A DNA stretch of 64,000 bases, taken from NCBI RefSeq assembly GCF_023634065.1, contig NZ_JALKCV010000011.1, positions 115,044 through 179,043 of the forward strand, written 5' to 3'. Below are positions 55,447-64,000 of this stretch, piece after piece. The first letter of the stretch is position 1; every line of letters starts with the position of its first letter. Position numbers and translations under genes: made by a program. The notes under the pieces are model-generated. The model searched no databases. It worked only from the letters and a program-made list of their open reading frames with translations, and was not told the DNA's origin. Source of the DNA: Microbulbifer litoralis. Lineage in GTDB: Bacteria > Pseudomonadota > Gammaproteobacteria > Pseudomonadales > Cellvibrionaceae.

Positions 55447-58400
55447 TCCTTATATTTGTGCATGTAAAATTGAATATTGCTAGCTCCTGTTTGTTTTATT
55501 TTTTCATGCCTCGTCTCAGTATGACTCTCCCCATTTTGTATATAGATGTCACACTCTCCTGTGCAATCATCGCACTCACGGCAAAGCTTTCTCTCCGTTA
55601 CCAACCTTGCTTGCTTTTGCTCTCCATACCTTTTCCATGCACAAAATCCTGCTGATTTTGCAAATGTATTTCCTACCACAATTTCTTGATCCCAATCAAC
55701 AGGCCCCACTCCTACCCATGGATTCTTTTTCGAGAACCATGGAATACAAGTCTTTTTCAAGCCATATGGGTCTACCCAGAGCAAAGGACTATTAACTACA
55801 TATCTATATGTATTACTTCCTCCACGCAGACCGATAGGATCACTGGTGAGGTAGCGACCAGTTTCTGGGTCATAATCGCGATAATAATTTTGATTTATTC
55901 CAGCTTCTGAATCAGCGTATTGACCCGGATAGCGAAGCGGGAATACATAGCTATTGCCGACATCCTCCGGATCGTCATTTGGAGTTGTTGCCCCAAAGGC
56001 TTCGCTCTGAATTTCCCATTCCCAAACGGTTGCTTGGCTATCAGGATTGATTACTGCTCTCGGTGTGCCAAGATGATCCGGTTCTATTGCATAATGGGAG
56101 GCCGATTCGAGCACTGCTACCGGCAGGTTTCCCACCCAGACGTACTCTTTGATCAGCGCACCGGTGTCAGTATATTCACCGATCAGCTGTCCGGCCTGAT
56201 TGTAAGTGAACAGCCGAGTCTCCGTTCCGGTAGCTTTGACTACTCGCTCGCCGCGACCATTGTATTGGTTGTTCAGGACAGCGGTGTCGTTCTCCCGAGC
56301 CTCCACCATACGGTTGCGGTCGTCATAGGTAAAGCTTTGCCCGGTACCATTGTCCAGGGTATTACCATTGGCATCATAGCTGCGGGCATTGCCATCAATG
56401 GCGCTGAGTCGGTGGTTGTCATTCTCGTAGGAGTAGTTTTCTGTCTCGGTGCCAGTGATCTTGCTTTGGCGATTGCCGGTTTTGTCGTAGCTATAGCCGT
56501 GCAATGGCGTCTGCTGGGCGTCCTTGACTTCGGTCAACCGGTAGAGGTTGTCATAGTCGTAGCTGCGATCGGCTGTGCTCGGGCTGTTGCCGATCTGGGT
56601 GATATTGCCCACATCGTCCAGCGTAAAGTGCAGATTGAGGCCTGTGGCGAGACTGCTTTGGATGGACTTTGGCCGGTAGTCCTGGTCCAGAAGCCTGTCC
56701 TGGGTATGGCCGTTGCCGTAGTCCAATCGAGTGGCCGGGCCAAAGGGGGCGTACTGGATATCGGCAATCAGGGTTTCGGGGGTCTGCCCTTCGAGGGCCA
56801 GGCCGGCGATGCGGCCCTGGCTGTCCCGGCTGTAGTTGACCACCTTGCCGCTGGGATAGGTGATCCGGGTCGGCTGGTCCGCCAGGTTGTACTGGTAGCG
56901 GGTTGTAAGCGCAACGCCGGCGGTGGTTTGGGTCTTTTGCGTGAGGTTGCCCCGGTGGTCGTAGCAGTAGTTGGTGCTGCCGCTCACGTCGGTCATGGTG
57001 GTCATGCGACCTTTCGGGCTGGAGTTCTGGCAACCGGTTTCTGTATCAGGCTGGCCGTACTGGTAGCTGACGTTGAGGCTGGTGTCCGGGTACTGGATAG
57101 CGGTGAGCCGGTTGAGGGCGTCGTAGCTGTAGTTGGTGGTGACACCCCGAGCATCCGTCTGGCTGGTGCGGTTGCCCGCGAGGTCGTAGGTGTAGGTGGT
57201 GATGCCAGTGTCCGGGCTGTCCTTTTCGATGCGCTGGCCGAGGTTGTTGTAAGTATAGGTGGTCGTCAGGCCCTTGGGGTCGGTGACTTGGGTCAGGTTG
57301 CCGACGGCATCGTACTGGAGCCTTGTTTCGGCGGCGATGCTGTCGGTATCCCGGATGGTTTTGACCAGCCGGCCCAAGGCGTCGTAGCTGTGTTGGGTCT
57401 TGGTGGCCAGGGCATCGGTGGTCTGGGTGAGGCGGCCGGCGCCGTCGTATTGGTACCGGGTTTGCTGTTGTTGGGCACCCAGTGTTTCTTCCAGGCGGTT
57501 CAGTTCGTCGAAGGTGCGGCTGAGAGTGTGCTTGAGGGTGCCCTGTGCGTCGACGATGTCTTCTTGGACGCGGTTGCCCTGGGAGTCCAGGGTGTATCGG
57601 ATCTTGCCGCCCTGGGGGTCTTGGATCTGGATCAGGCGGTTGCGGTCGTCGTAGCTGAAGACGAGGTAGCTGCCGTCCGGCTGGGTGACCTGGGTGAGAT
57701 TGCCGCGGTCATCGTATTCGTAGGCGGTGGTGGCGTGGGCCTGGCCCTGTGGGTCGAGGGTGGTTTTTTCCAGCAGCCAGCCGCGGGGGTGGTAGGTAAA
57801 TTCAGTAATGGTGCCGTTTTGGTCGCTGAGTTTGGCGACACGGCCGTTCTTGTTGTAGTTGAGGTAGTCGATGGTCTGGCCCAGGGCGTTCTCGACCTGT
57901 TTGAGGTCGCCGCTGCGGTGGCAGGTGCCGCCGCTATCGCAGCCGCTCTGGTCGGTGGTGGCGTAATAGCGGTTGGTGGTGATGTCCTCAACATCGGTTC
58001 TGGGGCCGTCGGTGGTTTTGATCAGGGCGCTGTCCGGGCAGTCGGAGCCGCCGCTGCAGTAGGTGTAGTGGGTGGTGGCGTAGCTGCCGTCGGCCTTTTG
58101 GCGTTTTTTGGCGGCGATATTGACGGGGTTGCCGTTGCCGTCGCGCACAAACTCGTATTCGGTGCGGAAGACCTGTTGCGGGTTTTCGCTGGAAACAGTT
58201 TCTTCGCTGGCGATCCAACTGCCGTCGTAGGTCCAGGTGGTGGTTATGGTTTCGCCGCTCTCTAAAGTCACGCTTTCGCTGGTCTTGCGGGCGTCGGCGT
58301 TGTAGGTGTAATCGGTGGCGCTGAGCAGAGTGAGACTGCCGTCGGGCTGCTTTTGCCAGGTCTCGGTGCGGATGCGGTCTTTGTTGTCGTTGTAGATCTG

Positions 58401-59603
58401 GCGGTATTCGTTGCCGAGGGGGTCGGTGCGGCTGGAGAGGTAGCCGGCTTCGTCGAAGACGAAGGTGCTCTCGCGGGTGTCGAGGACGGTGCCGGCACTG
58501 TCGCGGACGGTTTCGGTGACCTGGGTGGTGCCGGTTTCCACGTAGGCCAGTTCGATGGTGTTGTTGCCTTCTTCCTGCTTCACCACCCGCCCTTCGCTGT
58601 CGTAGGTGTTGGTGACCCAGGCGGCCGTCTGCCCTCTCTGCAGGCCGGTGATGCGGTGGGCGCCTTCCGGGTCTTCGTATTGGAAATTCTGCTGGTAGTT
58701 GTCGAGGCCCGCTACCTGAATCAGGTTGCCGCGGGTGGCACCGTTGTGGCTGTCGTGGGTGTAGTCGATACGGCGGCCGTCGCTGGCGATCAGGTGGGTG
58801 AGGCGACCGGTATCTTCGTTGTAGAAGAAGTCGACATAGTTGTCGGTGAGCTGGCCGTCGGCGGTGCGCTCGCGAATGCGGGTTAGGCGTGGCTGGTAGG
58901 CGACCACCATGGGGTTGTCGGGATCGATGCTGTTGGGGGAAGTCCCTACCAGGGGTAATCGGCCCCGCTCGTCGTAGAGGAGTTCCTGGCGCTGGCCCTG
59001 TTTGTTTTCAATGGCCGCCAAGCGGCCGTCGGCGTCGAAGTAGTCCACGCGGCCGGCCACATATTCAAAGGTGTAGCTGCCGTCCGGGTGTTCGGTGAGG
59101 GTGCCCTGGGGCATATCCCGCGGCGTGACGTAGGCGCCGCCGGTAAAGACGAAGGTATGCCGGAAGCCGCAGCCCGAGCGCAGGACCACGGAGCCGTCCG
59201 GGTATTCGAACAGGCGCCGGTCGTGGTCGAAGGCCCAGCCGTAGCCGAGGGCGGTGTCGAAGCGGGAACGGCTGTCGAAGCGGCGGGTCAGGCGGATGGG
59301 GTAGACGGAGCCTACCGTGAGGTCGGTATCGCTCAGGTAGAAGCCGCCATCCAGAGTGCGGATGGGATCGCCTACGGCGCCGCTGGTGCTGCCGCCGGCG
59401 CCTCCGCCTCCTCCAGCACCACCACCTCCGCCGGCACCGCAACACGCTCCATCACTTTTTTCGCAGGGCGGAGGCGGTGGCGGGCCTGGAGGGGGATCAC
59501 CGGCGGAGCCACCGCCGAAATCGTGGGCGCTGGTGGTAGCGATCATTAGCAAGCCCAGCAAGAAGGTGCTAACTACCGAGCAAGTGATCCCCTTAACTTT
59601 CAT
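55377..59603 (-). CDS. Secreted Rhs/YD-repeat protein with variable C-terminal tip
   Basis: 1408 residues: signal peptide (1-26), Gly/Pro-rich low-complexity stretch with poly-Pro and Cys (28-75), DUF6531-like N-terminal domain (about 76-150, GDPIRTLDGGFYLSDTDLTVG), many YD repeats (YDxxGRL) forming the Rhs shell, and the Rhs core ending in RYLTSDPIGLRGGSNTYRYV and DPYGL near residue 1282. A 126-residue tip follows with a C-x2-C-x2-C-x3-C cluster (about residues 1341-1351). GC drops from about 57% in the core to about 35-42% in the tip. Rhs proteins encapsulate C-terminal toxins for contact-dependent competition; a Sec signal rather than a VgrG/PAAR partner suggests surface or secreted display. 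Confidence 0.92.
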   Translation of the reverse strand: MKVKGITCSVVSTFLLGLLMIATTSAHDFGGGSAGDPPPGPPPPPPCEKSDGACCGAGGGGGAGGGGGAGGSTSGAVGDPIRTLDGGFYLSDTDLTVGSVYPIRLTRRFDSRSRFDTALGYGWAFDHDRRLFEYPDGSVVLRSGCGFRHTFVFTGGAYVTPRDMPQGTLTEHPDGSYTFEYVAGRVDYFDADGRLAAIENKQGQRQELLYDERGRLPLVGTSPNSIDPDNPMVVAYQPRLTRIRERTADGQLTDNYVDFFYNEDTGRLTHLIASDGRRIDYTHDSHNGATRGNLIQVAGLDNYQQNFQYEDPEGAHRITGLQRGQTAAWVTNTYDSEGRVVKQEEGNNTIELAYVETGTTQVTETVRDSAGTVLDTRESTFVFDEAGYLSSRTDPLGNEYRQIYNDNKDRIRTETWQKQPDGSLTLLSATDYTYNADARKTSESVTLESGETITTTWTYDGSWIASEETVSSENPQQVFRTEYEFVRDGNGNPVNIAAKKRQKADGSYATTHYTYCSGGSDCPDSALIKTTDGPRTDVEDITTNRYYATTDQSGCDSGGTCHRSGDLKQVENALGQTIDYLNYNKNGRVAKLSDQNGTITEFTYHPRGWLLEKTTLDPQGQAHATTAYEYDDRGNLTQVTQPDGSYLVFSYDDRNRLIQIQDPQGGKIRYTLDSQGNRVQEDIVDAQGTLKHTLSRTFDELNRLEETLGAQQQQTRYQYDGAGRLTQTTDALATKTQHSYDALGRLVKTIRDTDSIAAETRLQYDAVGNLTQVTDPKGLTTTYTYNNLGQRIEKDSPDTGITTYTYDLAGNRTSQTDARGVTTNYSYDALNRLTAIQYPDTSLNVSYQYGQPDTETGCQNSSPKGRMTTMTDVSGSTNYCYDHRGNLTQKTQTTAGVALTTRYQYNLADQPTRITYPSGKVVNYSRDSQGRIAGLALEGQTPETLIADIQYAPFGPATRLDYGNGHTQDRLLDQDYRPKSIQSSLATGLNLHFTLDDVGNITQIGNSPSTADRSYDYDNLYRLTEVKDAQQTPLHGYSYDKTGNRQSKITGTETENYSYENDNHRLSAIDGNARSYDANGNTLDNGTGQSFTYDDRNRMVEARENDTAVLNNQYNGRGERVVKATGTETRLFTYNQAGQLIGEYTDTGALIKEYVWVGNLPVAVLESASHYAIEPDHLGTPRAVINPDSQATVWEWEIQSEAFGATTPNDDPEDVGNSYVFPLRYPGQYADSEAGINQNYYRDYDPETGRYLTSDPIGLRGGSNTYRYVVNSPLLWVDPYGLKKTCIPWFSKKNPWVGVGPVDWDQEIVVGNTFAKSAGFCAWKRYGEQKQARLVTERKLCRECDDCTGECDIYIQNGESHTETRHEKIKQTGASNIQFYMHKYKEWMRCVSPWNSNVVAEGPLNPKI

Positions 59604-59759
59604 GGTTCTTCCTTCAAGTCTGTATTCTTTTTAATCTGTGCGGGTTAGCCCGTTTTTACTATTGCTCTGCCGATACATGGCGAGTCTGCGGCTCAATTTC
59701 CAGAGCAGAAGGTTGGTCTTCCGAGGGGCCTACCCCTGCCAAGAGCGGAAGCTCGCGTA

Positions 59760-60188
59760 TCAACCCCCAGCCAAAGCTCGATATTGGGCATAGGCCTTGT
59801 CGGCTTCCTTCTCGTCTCCCAGCTCCGACAACGCCTGCCCCCGGCGCAGGTGAATTTCCGCCCTTTTCGGGCTCTGCTTGGCTGCCCGGTCATAGGATTC
59901 CAGGGCTTCTTGCCACTGTTCCCATTCGCGCCATATATCGCCCATCATCAACCAGCCGTCGGCACTGCGCGGTTCCTGTTGTAAAAACAGGTCAATTTGT
60001 TGATAGGCCTGCTCCAGTTTCCGCTCGCGGTAGTAGTGCTGGGCCAGTTCCAGCTGCTGTTCGGCGCTGCGCTTTGTCGAATGTATATTCTCCAGTTCCT
60101 GTAGGCGCTGGTGATGGCTGTTCTCGGCCGCCAAAAGCGCCAATGGGAGCAATGCCGCCATTATTCCTATCAGAGCGTTTGTTTTCAT
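59760..60188 (-). CDS. Periplasmic TPR-repeat protein
   Basis: 142 residues: signal peptide (1-21), then three tetratricopeptide-type repeats (QLELAQHYYRERKLEQAYQQIDLFLQQEP, ADGWLMMGDIWREWEQWQEALESYDRAAKQSP, AEIHLRRGQALSELGDEKEADKAY). TPR repeats mediate protein binding. It lies between the FlgD-Ig gene and the Rhs gene, all on the same strand, so it may act with them in export or assembly. Confidence 0.88.
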   Translation of the reverse strand: MKTNALIGIMAALLPLALLAAENSHHQRLQELENIHSTKRSAEQQLELAQHYYRERKLEQAYQQIDLFLQQEPRSADGWLMMGDIWREWEQWQEALESYDRAAKQSPKRAEIHLRRGQALSELGDEKEADKAYAQYRALAGG

Positions 60189-60233
60189 GGTTTCTTCGCT
60201 ATTTTTTGTTGCAGGCGCCGTGGCGATACTTGG

Positions 60234-61325
60234 TTATTGATGCTCTACCCATAACCTCATAGTGGCAGTACCAAAATTGCCCTCGTAACCACGTACATTG
60301 ACGGTGACATAGTGTTCCCCTTCGTTGACGGTGCTGGAGTCCCATTGCCAGGTCATCGGTAGGAAGCCCACCTCGTTTTCAAAGGCGAAGGTGCCGTCTA
60401 CAAAAAACACCGGTTCAAAACGACGCGCCAGAAGGCGCTCCCGGTCCTTCTCGGCAACGTCGAGCCGGATAGGTACCTTGCCGGAGACGATCCAGCGGCC
60501 TTCCTTATCTTTCTTTGCCTTAGTGCCCAGCGTCAGGTAGGTCTCAAAATCGCCGCGGCTCTCCAGAGGCTGGTCCGCGTGGTAATACATGCGTTTTGTA
60601 GGTTTCTGGAGAGCCGTTTTTTTGCGGATTTTGTCTGCCGGCAAATCCGCAAAAGCAATCTTGGTGGGCTTGGGACCGACCAGCAGGGTATTGTCGCTGA
60701 GGCTGTAGGCTGTGACTGCCAGATTAAGCTTGGGATGTTTGCCTATGTTCAATGCATGAGAGCTATCCCAACCGCCCCAAGGCTCGGCCTGGGCTCCGCC
60801 GTCGCGCGGCACCCAGTCGACCAGGGTGCGCAGCAAAGGGCCCCCTTCTTTCAGGCCCAGGCGGATGCTGACACGGGCAGGCTTGTCCAGGTGATAGCGA
60901 ACGACACCTTGCTCCTTGTCCCAGCGAACGTCCTTCACGGCCAGCGCTTCGCCACCGGTCAGATCGGTGAGGTCGTGTGTGACTTTCTCTTCGCCTTCTC
61001 CGTCTTTTCTTTCACTGGTGGCGGTTAAGGTATAGGAATAGGCCTCAGGAGGAACCACCTTCCCCTTCGAGTCCCGCCCATTCCATGCCAGCTTGTGGTC
61101 TCCAGACGGAAGCTGGCCACCGTTAATTCGGTTAACCAGGCGTTCTCGGCCATCGTAGATGTGCAATACCACTTGAGCCGGCTTGTCGATGTTGAAGTGG
61201 ATGGAGGCTTTTTCTCGATCCGCCGGATTGAAACCCTTCTTGTCCAACCGCACCTGGGTGATCTCAAGGGCCTGGGTCAGATTGGATATCAGGGCCAGTA
61301 TCAGAAGCCATACTGCTCTACTCAT
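60234..61325 (-). CDS. Secreted protein with FlgD-Ig-like domains
   Basis: 363 residues with a signal peptide (1-19). FlgD-Ig-like modules are seen at about 40-110 (SIHFNIDKPAQVVLHIYDG, GDHKLAWNGRDSKGKVVPPEAYSYTL) and 135-235 (VVRYHLDKPARVSIRLGLKEGG). The C-terminal ~130 residues hold a choice-of-anchor-like beta domain with MTWQWDSSTVNEGEHYVTVNVRGYEG. ATG 61325 overlaps the upstream gene's stop by 4 bases, so they are coupled. The function is unknown. Confidence 0.8.
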   Translation of the reverse strand: MSRAVWLLILALISNLTQALEITQVRLDKKGFNPADREKASIHFNIDKPAQVVLHIYDGRERLVNRINGGQLPSGDHKLAWNGRDSKGKVVPPEAYSYTLTATSERKDGEGEEKVTHDLTDLTGGEALAVKDVRWDKEQGVVRYHLDKPARVSIRLGLKEGGPLLRTLVDWVPRDGGAQAEPWGGWDSSHALNIGKHPKLNLAVTAYSLSDNTLLVGPKPTKIAFADLPADKIRKKTALQKPTKRMYYHADQPLESRGDFETYLTLGTKAKKDKEGRWIVSGKVPIRLDVAEKDRERLLARRFEPVFFVDGTFAFENEVGFLPMTWQWDSSTVNEGEHYVTVNVRGYEGNFGTATMRLWVEHQ

Positions 61326-62197
61326 TGGCTATTCTCCTCGATCGGGGCCCAGACCGGCTGCCGTGCGCCTTCCCTGCTGTTGGTCAGTGGTTGTTCTTTA
61401 TTGGTGGCAATATCCAGCAGCCAGATGTTCATGGTACCGTCACGAGTGGATTGAAAGGCGAGTTGCTCGCCTGCCGGCGACCATGAGGGACGGGCGTCCA
61501 GTGCCGGATCTTGAGTCAGTACCTGGGTCTTACCATCCGGGTTGCGCAGCCAGAGTTCGTAATTGCCCGTTTTGTTGCCGGAATAAGCAAGAGTCCCATC
61601 TGCCCGCGCAGCCAAATCAAAGTGGTACAAAGCGTTGACAGTCAATTGCTCTGTGCTTCGGCTGGCAACATCCACCCTCCAGATATCGTGCGCCTGTCCG
61701 CCGTCGCCGGATAGGAAGTAGATCGATTTGCCATCAGGGGACCAACTGGGCTCGTGTTGGAGTCTGGGCATGGAGGTGAGCTTGTCCAGTTTCCGGCTTT
61801 GGAAGTGGAAGACATAGATATCATTGTCGTCGATACTGCCGGAGGTGCTCAGAGAAAAGGCGAGGCTGTCGCCTTTGGGACTCACCACGGCATCGAGGAT
61901 ATTGGGCAGTGGTGCCTCTATGGCCTCCATCTTCCCAGTTTTGGTATCTAGCCGGTGGAGGCTGCCATCGTGCAGATTCACTAAAAGGTGCCGACCATCT
62001 GGATACCAGGAGATACGAGAGACGTCGGAGCCCAACTGGGTGAGCTGTCTTGGTTTCTTGTGGTCGGAATCCGTAAGCCACACTTCCCAATAGCCTTCGG
62101 CGACACCCAGATAGGCGATATCCTTAGCCAAAGCGGCCTGGGAAACCCCACCTAATAACAGGGCTGATAAAACTGCTGATACGATTCTTTGCTTCAT
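61322..62197 (-). CDS. TolB-like beta-propeller (PD40 repeat) periplasmic protein
   Basis: 291 residues: signal peptide (1-24), then PD40/TolB-type propeller blades (VSRISWYPDGRHLLVNLHDG, LQHEPSWSPDGKSIYFLSGDGG, ALDARPSWSPAGEQLAFQSTRDG). Such propellers bind proteins or glycans in the periplasm or outside the cell. It is encoded 14 bases after the beta-helix gene and overlaps the FlgD-Ig gene by 4 bases. It is not TolB itself, since no pal, tolA or ybgF is nearby. Confidence 0.87.
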   Translation of the reverse strand: MKQRIVSAVLSALLLGGVSQAALAKDIAYLGVAEGYWEVWLTDSDHKKPRQLTQLGSDVSRISWYPDGRHLLVNLHDGSLHRLDTKTGKMEAIEAPLPNILDAVVSPKGDSLAFSLSTSGSIDDNDIYVFHFQSRKLDKLTSMPRLQHEPSWSPDGKSIYFLSGDGGQAHDIWRVDVASRSTEQLTVNALYHFDLAARADGTLAYSGNKTGNYELWLRNPDGKTQVLTQDPALDARPSWSPAGEQLAFQSTRDGTMNIWLLDIATNKEQPLTNSREGARQPVWAPIEENSQ

Positions 62198-62211
62198 ATT
62201 GCTTCTTACTG

Positions 62212-64000
62212 CTATCGATACAAGTTAACGATGCCCCGGTAGAGCGTGGATTCCCCGGTTTCCGGCGACCGCGCCTGAATGGCAAAGGTATAAGCGCCCT
62301 CTTCTCCCACCAGCACGGCGTTGGGGTCCGCCAGGTCGTAGCCGCGCCACTCCACCTCGTGCTGGATGGGGTCTCCGGTTCCGTCGTTTGCCTGTTGCAG
62401 CTCATTATCTACCAGCACGATGGCCGAGGGATCTTGGGGATCGACGATACCCGGCGGTAGCAGGCTGAAGGTCACCTGGGCGTCGTTGCTGATCTGGTAG
62501 GCCATGCGGGTCTGCTGTTCGTAGCTATGGCTCACCAGGTAAGGGTCGGATTTGACCTCGATACTGGGGGCGGCCCCAGTGCCGGTAATACTCGGCGCCG
62601 TATCGGCCACATAAATGGCGGTGGAGCGCACTCGCGGTGGTGCCGGGTAGTAAACGGAGACGGGGACGTCAATGATTTCGCCGTTGGGGTCCCGGCCGTC
62701 CCAGTAGAGCCAGTGCTGGCCCGCGGGGTAGAAGACTTCCTTGAAGGTGTAGAAGGCCGAGCCACCGTTGGGGGTTATCTGCATGCTGAGCAGCCCCGGT
62801 TGGGACATGTTAACCGAGATCTTGTAGAACTCGTTGGCATAGGCGTTGTAGCGGCTGGGTACCGAGCCTGAAACACCTCCGACACCGCCGGGATTGGGTG
62901 CGTCGTAGACAAAGTAGTCCACGCCGTCATCGGCTCGCAGGACGACCCGGTAGAGATCCTCGGACATCAGCCTGCCCTGGTTGTCGCGACCGTCCCAAGC
63001 AATGGGATATTCGCCGGCGGCCGGGTGGCTTTCGGTGGTTTGATAGACGACGGCGTTGTCGGACTCGCGACGGATTTCCAGGGTGACAGTAGCCGCCCGG
63101 TTCAGGCTGAACAGACCCTGAGCCTGTTCACCGGCCAGGGGATGGAGTACCGGCGACTGCAGGCTCACACCACTGATGGAGACCGCCGGCTGCCCTATCA
63201 CCGCCTCCTGGTAATTGCTGTAGTCCACCTGCGGCGAAGACGTGGCGGCAGTGTAGATCTGGGATTCAATGGTGGCCGGATCGGCAGTACCCCACCAATT
63301 GCCAGTGATATCCAGAGTGACAGACTGGGGATCGCCGAAGTCAGTGGTGTAGAGATCGTAATTGCTGTTATCGTACAGGTTGTTGCCAGTGATCACCGGC
63401 ACAGGGTTGTCCGCGGCGGTGCCGTTGCCGATCACATAGACACCGTAGCTATTGGCGGTGATTTCATTGCCGTCGGTAATCAGCGGATCGCTGTTGGCAC
63501 GGACATAAATGCCGTGGGTATTGAAGCGGATCAGAGAGTGGCGCATCGTGCCCTGGCCACCGTTGAAGTCGATACCGTAAACGGCATGCTCGATACGGGC
63601 ATAGTCCAGGTCCACGCTACCGCCGGTGATCACTTCGATACCATACCAATCGCCGGGCTGGGGGGTCGGCGAGGCAGAGGCGAATTCCACGCGCGCGCCG
63701 GTAACACCGTGGGCTACCAGGTTGCCCGCGATCTGCAGTTTGAGATCCGGTGCGGACTTCAGGCTGGCGCCGGGTTCCAGAGTCAGTGTTACTCCGGGTT
63801 CCACGACGACGTTTTGCAGCATCTGGTGATTGCCCACAGGGAGTGTCAGATCTTCAGTGATTGGGCGTAGGAGGGTTAAGCCGTCGTAAACCGGCGCCCC
63901 TCCAGCTTCTCCCAGATAGCTACCGTAGTTTACGATGGGGGAACTGCTATTATTTTTACGATCGTAAATCTTTGGAGTTATCTCACCCGGATCCAGCGTA
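62212..64000 (-). CDS. Large secreted beta-helix protein with FlgD-Ig repeats, N-terminus outside the window
   Basis: The frame stays open from the stop at 62212 to the end of the window, so the GTG at 63837 is not the real start and the gene is incomplete. Visible residues include a right-handed beta-helix of short repeats (SVDLDYARIEHAVYGIDFNG, SLIRFNTHGIYVRANSD, VITGNNLYDNSNYDLY) and then three FlgD-Ig-like domains with the WDGRD pattern (YPIAWDGRDNQGRL, WLYWDGRDPNGEI, VEWRGYDLADPN). It is probably a surface or secreted adhesive or glycan-binding protein. It is the most upstream gene seen in the Rhs locus. Confidence 0.85.
   Translation of the reverse strand, partial: TLDPGEITPKIYDRKNNSSSPIVNYGSYLGEAGGAPVYDGLTLLRPITEDLTLPVGNHQMLQNVVVEPGVTLTLEPGASLKSAPDLKLQIAGNLVAHGVTGARVEFASASPTPQPGDWYGIEVITGGSVDLDYARIEHAVYGIDFNGGQGTMRHSLIRFNTHGIYVRANSDPLITDGNEITANSYGVYVIGNGTAADNPVPVITGNNLYDNSNYDLYTTDFGDPQSVTLDITGNWWGTADPATIESQIYTAATSSPQVDYSNYQEAVIGQPAVSISGVSLQSPVLHPLAGEQAQGLFSLNRAATVTLEIRRESDNAVVYQTTESHPAAGEYPIAWDGRDNQGRLMSEDLYRVVLRADDGVDYFVYDAPNPGGVGGVSGSVPSRYNAYANEFYKISVNMSQPGLLSMQITPNGGSAFYTFKEVFYPAGQHWLYWDGRDPNGEIIDVPVSVYYPAPPRVRSTAIYVADTAPSITGTGAAPSIEVKSDPYLVSHSYEQQTRMAYQISNDAQVTFSLLPPGIVDPQDPSAIVLVDNELQQANDGTGDPIQHEVEWRGYDLADPNAVLVGEEGAYTFAIQARSPETGESTLYRGIVNLYR

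Noticed and set aside
55920..58265. 781-codon open frame on the plus strand, antisense to the Rhs gene
   Set aside because: It is Val/Ala/Gly-rich with no recognisable motif and mirrors the GC-rich YD repeats of the Rhs coding strand; a codon-bias shadow.
61322..62197. TolB of the Tol-Pal system
   Set aside because: Only the propeller part is present, with no TolB N-terminal domain and no tol-pal neighbours.

Overview
The window looks like the chromosome of a marine, polysaccharide-degrading gammaproteobacterium of the Cellvibrionales type, with Microbulbifer or a close relative the best guess. The housekeeping flanks are GC-rich (about 60-68% on lines sampled by eye). They carry a Pseudomonas-like rpoE(algU)-mucA-mucB-mucC ... 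mucD-lepA-lepB order. A secreted CBM2-CBM60-GH10 xylanase has the poly-Ser linkers common in that group. The genus is an inference; no rRNA is present.

Layout. 1-4.0 kb: lepB (partial), lepA and mucD, all on the minus strand. 4.2-8.0 kb: murein tripeptide amidase mpaA, a xylanase, and an L-Ala-D/L-Glu epimerase. 8.1-22.1 kb: an AT-rich island (about 38-43% GC in its core), entirely on the minus strand. It encodes an RND pump and adaptor, TetR and AraC regulators, a DAHP synthase, an FMO-type flavin monooxygenase, a chorismate lyase, two eukaryote-like cytochrome P450s and a TauE/SafE permease. 22.4-30.7 kb: rseC, rseB, rseA, rpoE, divergent nadB, ygfX-sdhE, ygfZ, ung and a second UDG-like protein. 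30.7-38.6 kb: phytase-like propeller, yajQ, yaeQ, lemA with two TPM-domain genes, a PDZ protein, lysS, and prfB with its programmed frameshift. 38.9-54.8 kb: a copper-type MerR and permease, exporters, recJ, thrC, hom, dsbC, the rpsP-rimM-trmD-rplS operon, ffh, ypjD and a CorB/C-type protein. 54.9-64 kb: a secreted Rhs/YD-repeat locus with a beta-helix protein, a TolB-like propeller, a FlgD-Ig protein, a TPR protein, a 1408-residue Rhs protein and a small lipoprotein.

How the genes work together. The most notable system is the island. A dedicated DAHP synthase would feed chorismate, chorismate lyase would make 4-hydroxybenzoate, and the FMO and two P450s would modify it. The RND pump would export the product under TetR/AraC control. 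The gene set recalls the phenol half of the marine bmp pathway (Bmp5 FMO-type decarboxylating brominase, Bmp6 chorismate lyase, Bmp7 P450), which makes polybrominated phenols, biphenyls and diphenyl ethers. Here it has a second P450, its own DAHP synthase, its own pump and no bromopyrrole genes. Both P450s appear to lack the usual I-helix acid/threonine pair. The island and its neighbours separate mucC from mucD, which are normally adjacent. A second system worth attention is the Rhs locus, whose AT-rich C-terminal tip and following lipoprotein gene resemble an exchangeable toxin/immunity cassette.
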